64,000 bases of DNA, taken from NCBI RefSeq assembly GCF_000699445.3, contig NC_067202.1:10411458-10475457 (forward strand). Direction: 5' to 3'. This document shows positions 13,925 through 22,900 of this stretch, piece by piece. Within the stretch, counting starts at the first letter, position 1; every line of letters starts with the position of its first letter. Below the pieces are notes generated by a model that worked only from the letters and a program-made list of their open reading frames with translations, was not told where the DNA came from and searched no databases. The translations under genes were made by a program, and so were the position numbers. The DNA is from Schistosoma haematobium. Lineage: Eukaryota > Platyhelminthes > Trematoda > Strigeidida > Schistosomatidae.

Positions 13925-16900
13925 TGGTGTTTATAGATGATAGAGAAGCTCAACCTGCTACAACTTATCATGGAATGTTATGTCATGATCTTATTAGTTA
14001 GACACTAATATAATGCTAGATACGTTGGTAAGGACAAGATCTAAATAAGTTATTTATTATCAAAGATATATGATGAGATATTCAATTGATTTTTGAGTAA
14101 TAAGATCTCTGCTAGAAGAGAGTTTACATGATCTTGTCACATGAAATTATTAAAGTCTTCATCTCATATGTGGTGTATGTATAGTTTACGACATTCTGGT
14201 TACAAATGAACTATAAGTTTCGGTAAAAAACTAACATAATGATTAATTTCACATGTATCCAAAGAGACATGTTTATGGGCACACATCAAGAGAGAAGTGC
14301 ATGGATGATAGTTTTTGATATTTTGTTATTTATACGAGTATTTGACAAATATTTTCTTATTCGAATGTAGAAAGTCATGTAGGGAAAGCAATAAGATCAA
14401 TGTATTTTCCAACACATAAACAGAAACTTTGGATTAATTTATAGAGATGTAGAGCTTAAGCGGGTTTCAAACCTTCTGTCTAACAGTTAAAAGGTGAATG
14501 TCTTAACTAGTAAGCTACAGTGCAGATTAGATACACGAAGTGGTCTACGAGACAAAAGAGTACTGTCGCATAGGTCCTGTCATACCTAGCTTTTGAAGAC
14601 TTCAATTATGAGCTCTGATCAGACTCATCAACGACATGTGTGTAAACGCGCGAAGTACGCTGAACTGAAATGTAAAAATTTCATAAATTTGTTTCATCTT
14701 ACTCATTATTTTGTAGGTTCCAATCGGTTCTATTCATGGTCTTCGTTGGACTGAACGGCACACATCAAAGAAACCAACAGTTACTAAAGTAAGTTCAACA
14801 TACTCTTTATCATCACAGCAGACTACAGAAGAATGTTTACAATTTAGAGAAAATCCTGTTTTACACCCAAATGATCGAGTTCGTGATGCTTTGCATGTGC
14901 TAACTAGTTGGTTACCACAGTTACCATGTCTTCCGGTTGTACATTATCTGGATGATAATCAGTCCCAGTCGATTGATCAGATTAGTTTTATTTCGCCTGG
15001 TGATCTTTTGGTAAGTAATTTAATTGTGCATGTGTATTTTACTTATTAATAAAGGCAGTTTGTAAAATTTAATGTAGGTAGATATGCAGACATATTGTCA
15101 TAATACAGCAGTCATCCATCAGGATCATACTATTTCTTCTATAAGTAGCTGAATAAATATTGACTCAACGTGATGCAAGTTTAAGCATAATGTGTTTAAT
15201 AACTCAGTCCTTATATCTAAAGTTTGTTATAACTTGTACCCCATGTCCTACTAATGCATAACCAAATGAACAGTGAATTATCAACTGGACCAATGACACA
15301 TAAAACTTGTACGAGCAGTCTAGAGTTCATATTGGTCCTGCTTCCCACCTAGCCTTGCCTGTTAAGTCCAGAACACTAATCTCAGTCTCTGCGATATGAA
15401 TCGTGCATTTCAAACATACTAGGTTTATATAACAACCAAACAGACGACATCTTATCATAAAATAGGAAACAACGTTTGTACAAGATTTAGCCAAATGTGG
15501 CTGTGAATGTGGGAGATAGTACTTGATGGATTGGGCATAACTCATGAATGGTAAATCGTATAATAACGGTTCATAGGTCAAAATAAAGCTTATGATAGTA
15601 GGAACATTAATATACATAGCTTAGCTGCTTACTAATTATACGATAAAAATATACGTATAGTATTAGTTCAGATATAGATTCCAACAGTTACTATTCATTA
15701 TTCTTATCGGGATATAACAAGGTTGTTGTATTATATATTAAGTTTCGACTCAAAGGGGATTTTCGCATGTTATTTTTTGCATATCATAGAAACCTGATTT
15801 TGCACGTGTTTTACAAACTAAGTGTTAACATACCTGTGATATTCCTATTGATCTCTAGTTGAGGTTCTTCTTATTTCAGATAGCAAGACTGATGTGATAA
15901 TTATTACGTAGTAAACATCAAAGTGTAAATCATTTTTTCATAAGAATATGTTTCAGTTTACGTAGTTCCTTTGTTCGAATCATTGCTTACTTAAGATGTT
16001 GTCTGTTTTGTCTCTATCGTCCCGAGTAAAAAATCACTGTATTGAATTCTTAGAGAATCTAGCTGTTACGTACTAGTTAAGGCATTCTCCTTTCAACCAA
16101 TAAGTCTCTGGTTCTAATCTAACTCCCCCCTTTATTTATTCATTATTTGTTTACTTAAACACATAAATATTGGTGCATGGAGGCACCAAATAGATATGCT
16201 CCACACATCATCATCATCCGATTTGTGTGAGGTCTGGGATGCTGCCAGGGTGCCCAAACTAAAACAAATGGTTTCCTTGGAGGGTCATACCTAGAGCTTT
16301 TGATCTAAAAATCTAATCCACAAGGCGGTGGAACGACGTTGAGAGACATAGTCCCATGGTAGCCAGTGACCAACAATCGGTTCATACGCCGTTTGTTTTC
16401 TTAGGACCCTGTAGCTCATGTGCATCATTGGTTTGAAATGAGGGTTTTCAAACTCCTAAGTGGATCCTCCATATCTACAGACCCGGTTAAAGCATTTTGA
16501 GAGGGAAAGTGTTTTCGCCCTGCTCTCGATCGTACTGGGGCATTCGGGAGCAGGATTCTTGCAAATAAAGGGTGCCGTGAGGCTAAATACGGAAATCTGT
16601 ACTTAATAAATGAGTTTCACCAGATATCAAGACAGGTGTTTCATTTTCTAAAGTTTTTCGAAAGTACGGAATATTTTTGCTAACTGAATTGTAACTCTTG
16701 AATAACCTGCATTGTGTGGCTATTGTCCATATGTACAATTTTTAGTACTAAGCAAACTTTGTAACTCAATAGCTGAGTTACATTTGTTTGGTTTAAGCAG
16801 TTAATCTATTAATTCTTTATATTGTGTACTTACATTAAATTATTAATCAATGTTTAGTTTAATACAGCTTCCTTTATTGTATCAGGCTATATTAGTTTTT

Positions 16901-19900
16901 TTTTCGTAGGTTGAGTAGCAGAATACAGTTTTTCAAAGCAATATGGGTAGAAGCACATCAATGATTTTGAAAAGACAATACATTTCTTTTCAAATATATT
17001 CACAATACTTATTGTATAATTAATTAATTAATTAATCAATCGATAGGATTCGATCAACACTGAGGACTGGGCAAACATTGGCTACTCAGGGTAAATATGA
17101 CCGTCCTACATATAAGTCTAAGTCCGGATTACTTACGCCTGTTTACCCCTCATGGAGGAGCATAGGCCACCCACCAGCAATATCCATTTAACTCTGTCTT
17201 GGGCAATTCTTTCCAGTTACCATTCATCGTTTCCCTGTCTGCTTCCAATTCCGGACGCAGTGTATTCTTCGACCTTCTTCTTTTCCGTCTCCTTTCCGGA
17301 TTTCAAGTTAGCACTTAGTTCGTGATGCAGTTTGATGATTACCTCAATGTGTCTCCCTAATTTCCTCTTCAGCTGGATGCTGGTTTGTCCTCTCCCACAG
17401 TAGGTTGTTGCTGATGGTATCCGGTCAACGGCTATTGAGTATCTTGTGTAGACAATTGTTTATAAATACTTGTAGACTTTTTATAATGGTTGTGGTAGTT
17501 CTCCACGTTTCAGCTCCGTAGAGTGGAACTAACTGTCTTGACTTTGATATTGGTCGACAATTTTTTCGGGTTTCATATGTTCTTCAACTGTAGGAGTACT
17601 GCTTTTGCTACGTTGCTATTCAGTTCGAATAGCTGAACGTTAATGATTTTAGCTATGACACGGGTTCGAATCTCACAGGATCACGGTAAGAGACGAGGAA
17701 TATCATTTCCACCAAGATTCCAAATACTAGCAGCTAGGCCTGGAACCTTTAGCTCGCTGCTTCCAGTCAATTCACATCAATATGTTAACCATTTTTACTG
17801 GGTCTTTATATATTGAAAAATATAAATACTAGTACATAAGAAAGAAAATCAAATGTTTGAAAAAGAACCTTTCCAACTTTTCTTTGCTCTTCTTTCTCCG
17901 TATACAATTCATTAGAATTTCATTATCTGTTCTACTTCGGATACTGTACTCAATGAACCAATTAGTCAAATTATTGAGAAGAAATTCGTAGTAAGTAATT
18001 CAATGAAAATGTTTCTTTTATTAAATGAAATTTCTAATCTTATATATATAGCTCTTTTCATTAAATCATTGTTATATACTCAGTTGTTTTTCATTTTGTT
18101 ACCTGATGGAAAAACTGTTATAGTTAGTAATGCTTGTTGTTAATAAACGTTTGTTTTAATAGTTAGTTTGTATCACTGATAATGATTGTTATCTATCTCA
18201 TTCTGTACTTATCACTACATTCATAATGTATTAGGAAGTTTGAATCAAAGTAATGAACAAGATCCTTTGACATCTTCAGTTATTCAATTTATAATCATGA
18301 AAATTGTTCGATCAATCAATTAATCAACGTTTATTTGTATTTATTTTTATCATTTATAATACAAATGCTGCTTCAATTAGGCATTGGAAAAATGCTTCAC
18401 ACAAAAAGAAACATTGTACAGTGTTATTAATGAAAAACTAATCTTACAATCGAATAAATAAATAAATGAAATGAATAGCAATAATCTCGTTTTAGTTAGA
18501 AATGAATTGCTTTTATGTTGCATTCCAATGGCTCACTGCGATTATACTGATTATGATTGAAGAATTAGATCAACGTTAAGTGAAAAAAATGATGATACTT
18601 AGTGTTGTGAAGGGACGCTAGAGTTTTAATTTAACTAGTATTAAGTAGAAAAAATCAGTGCGTAATATGTTTTGTTTCTGTTGTACTCTCTAAGCCGATT
18701 GGTTTCATTCCTAAGTTTTTGTCGTTGTTGTGGACGATGACATCATCGGTGCTTAATGAGCGTAATAGTCAGTTGTTTAATTTATCCAAAGGCGTTAAAT
18801 CAGCCTATTCTGATTGATCGAACTCGTCATTTCTACATGAATTTATTGCTGTTATTCAGAGCGTTCGCCTGGGATACAAATTTTCTCCATCATTTCAAGG
18901 TAACAAGCGATTCTTTGAAGTGGGAAGATTTAATTATATTTTTATATCAAATGAAGGTTAAACTATACAAATCGTATTTATGCTTGTGAAAAGATAGACG
19001 GCAAATAATCTTTATAGTTTTAAGAACCTTTTTTCATCGATTTACTATTTAACAATTAGTCTTTAAATTCATTAATCTACATAGTACATACTTGAGAATT
19101 TTTATCATAATCTTGTTTCGTATGTTTCATTCCGAATCATGTGGAATTAAATTGTATAGTGTTTTCTGTTGATTTACTTGAAGATGATTTCTATTGTATT
19201 TCTCTTTCTCTCTCTCTCTCTGTGACCTAATCAGCTGAAAACTAGAGAAATAGAGTTCTCCTTTAATTCATGATTTAGCATAGAGTAAACGATATTTGTC
19301 TAACATAGAGACAAAAAGGATTGTTAGACTTAGTAATAATACCGTACAGTGTTTTTTGAAGCATCAAAATATGAATTTTTATGGTTTGTTGATTTACGAC
19401 TTGGAGGCGATATAAAATCTACCATTTCCGTTAATAATCTGTGCCTAACAATTCATAACCAATAAAACACTTGAAACACTCATTTCGATTATAGAAAATA
19501 GTATGATTCATTTGTGATAAGATAGTTTTAGCTTTTTCAACTTATCACAACACTCTGAATACAATGGTGAACCACATGAGATTTTGAATCAGGGTTTCAC
19601 AACTCTTTCAGGTAGACCCTCCGTACCCACCAATCTTGATGAAGCTCCGGACGTTCGCTCTTCGTTTTCTCACTCTCATAAACACATTCTTAGTGATAAG
19701 GTAGTGAGTTAAACTTCCTTGGCAGAGATAATGAACATGTGGACATAGGAGAACATTTCGAGAGGGTAAGTGGACTTTCGCCATTCTCGCCCATAGCAGG
19801 GCCTTGAGGTACATAAATATGTGCAGATGTATATGAATAAGTTTATTTAATGAGGCAACGAGAAGTTTTTACTGAGTTCCGATCTCTGTCATTTTTATAC

Positions 19901-22900
19901 ATGTCCGTTAAACTGAAGGGTTTTTGTAGAATCCAGTTTACTTCGTAGGTTGTATTCGTCATAGATTGATCTCGCTTTGGGCACGAATGAAAACCATGGA
20001 GCATTGGACATTTTTTATCGCAGTATGGGATTTACCAACAGTGTGCATCTAAGACCCCCAAATGAATCAACCTAGAATTTTCTGGTCTTTCCGCGAATAC
20101 TTAGCGGCTCGACAACTCGAGACCTGAAGGTCTGATTCAACCCACGGCGGGGTCGTGAGTACACAATACTGCGGAGTCCTAGAACGAAACAGGTGCTTAG
20201 TGTTCCAGGGTTTTCAAAGTCACACGAATTAGGAGATCAGTCTATGGTAAGATTTTGGATGTCATATATACCGCTTTTATTATTTTTATCTCCTATAGCA
20301 CTGCCCTTATCAACAACAATGTATTTGTTTCGTCACAGAAACTGTTGATATTGTACTAGATCGTATGTTCCGACTTAAAGTGAGTATTCTTAAAAGGTCA
20401 TTCTTTTGTTATCATCGATATATTGTTTCTATAGTTTCTCCTTCAAGGTCCAAAGAAAATTTGTTTTGTGGTTTTTCTAGAGGAGGTTTATAATGACGAT
20501 GTGTTCTTTTAACTGACTCGTTTGCTTCTTAGGGGTGCAGAGGAGAAAACCATACACCGTGGAACGTATAATCGGATCTTAATTGTCTGGTTTGTATTTC
20601 ATAAACGCTTGGATGTGTACTGTGACATTATAAGTTAGCTTCATATAATTTGTGCGATTGGGTTGCTGATAACCTGATAGCCTAGTAAGAGTATTCAGAT
20701 TTCCAATAAATTTACCATCTCATCACCTTATATCACTAAGCTTAGCTACGATATTTTGTTTTGTTCTTAATTTATATTCAGTCAAGAATATTCACAACTG
20801 ATTAGTCAATAAATAGCGACCAATTTCATGTTCGTTCTATCTTTGGTCGGATTTTATCAAACATGTTACAGTACGACCACTAGTATAAGTTACTCAGCAT
20901 CACGTGTACGTTTAGATATTTAGTAGTTGGGAGAAGTAGGCGGTATGAAACCCTGGATCCAGGTTTTGTGCTACTTGAAGCTTGTAAGCTAAGTGTATCT
21001 ACAATCTTAGGAAAACTGAAGGATTCGAAACCGTAACCTGAAATACTTGATGATAATATGTTAAGTTGAAAAGATGAGTAGCTCGGGTTGGAATCCCCAG
21101 GGAGAAGCATCAGTTCTCTTAAGATTTCAATTGCTTGTTATCGAGTCGCATTTAGCGCGAACCCTAGGTCCAGGGGTTTCCACCGTCTAACTCAAAACAC
21201 TAAATGTCAAAAATACATACTTGGAACTATATATGGTATACACAAATTAACTATTTCACAACCATTATCATTTTGTAGTGTTCTCATTTACTATTGAGGT
21301 TATTCAGTGAGCAACCACTAAGCTGAGTAAATTTCGCTCCTCTGATTGTTGTAATGTGCATATGGAACCTTCTTAGAGCTATTGGAGTCTTAGGGTCTTT
21401 TATAACCTGATAGATATCGTTCATTTTCTGGACGCAAACAAACAACATAAGTGAAATCTCTTCTACATTTCCGTCTTGTCATTTTATCCACGTTTTTTAG
21501 TGAATTTATTATAATTGGAAATGTATAGTATTGCTTACTGGCCCAGCAGTTTAATGGATAAGTCCCTGTTGTGAAACTTGGGGGCTCTAGGTTGGTGAGG
21601 TTGTAAAGATTTAACCTACTCAAGAGTCCCATACTTCGACCAAACACCTGTCTAATGCCTTCTGGCTTATAAAGATAACTGAAATTAGTCCGTGACGAAT
21701 ATAATCAAGAAATGGATGTACGTAGGATGCAGGTACAAAAAGTCCCAAATACGACGAAACGCGCGTCCTGGATTCCATTGTTAGTTGCCATCCACCTTTG
21801 CTTATAAAGATTGCGACTTCAGGCAATATCGAGGCAGTTTGCCGTAGATGCACATAAACTAACAAGTGACTGATCAATTGCCGTCCTAAACAATAATCGG
21901 AAAACACAAGCAAACAGTACCAAGTGAATTTAAGATAGTATGGTTTTATATATTACACATTTAACTTATTTTTGCTCAGTGACTTTGTGATTTTGTTTTA
22001 TTATCACTTAGACACCTTGCTTGATAATGTTTGATACACGAAAAAATAGCGCGTCGTGCACTGTAGCAAGTAAACCATTCGGTAGACCTGTTGGTATGGT
22101 TACAGCTAAAGACATATTACATACAGTTATTTTAGGCCATCGTCATCATCCTTCTTCTTTACATTCACATCCATCACATCACATTGATGAATCTATGAAT
22201 ACAAGTCAAAACATGTCCGAAGATGATAATATTCCATATCGAAATAAAATACGTGACAATTATAAACGAACTGTCTCTTTCGAATCCGGCGTTCTGTCAT
22301 CTAGCTGTCAAGATGGTTCAGAAAATATATTTGATGCGTCGAGTGGTCAAGTTAAATTGGAACATTCTGAAGAGAAGTTTTCACGATCTCCTTCATTTGA
22401 TTCACTTCCTTCAAGTGGAACATTTTCCGTATCTAGTTCCAATTCCGAAGTGGTACATTCATTATCCAATGAACATTTCACATCAACATGTACCGATACT
22501 GTTACAAGACGTGATCATTGTAATTGTACATGTCATCATCAACCATCTACCATTTTCGATAAACATCAATACCAGCAATCTCATCACTCTAAAGGTACTC
22601 AAAGTTCTGTAAATCCATCAGTTGGTTTTCTTGATAAAATTCACAATCAATCACTACATAGTTCAGGTGAAGAATGGTGTGCTGATCGACGATCTTCTGT
22701 ACCATGTACAATAAAAGCGAATATGAGAGGAAATCTTAATATTCCAGAGAATAAAAGGTAATTATTATTTATAATTTGACTAAGTTACTTAAAAGGTGTT
22801 TCTTCTGATAGATTTACCATCTATTTAAGATTAGTGTTATTTAGTTGAGAATGTATTTAACAATAAATAAACAGTAATCATTCCATTGACTACTAGAATA

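Noticed and set aside
18860..18899. 40-nt candidate exon with a good acceptor in the CBS3-CBS4 intron
   Set aside because: Would break the frame between the 17916 and 20299 exons, which already join in phase 0.
22223..22612. 129-codon plus-strand open frame
   Set aside because: Shadow of the C-terminal AMPK gamma exon, out of phase with both splice sites.
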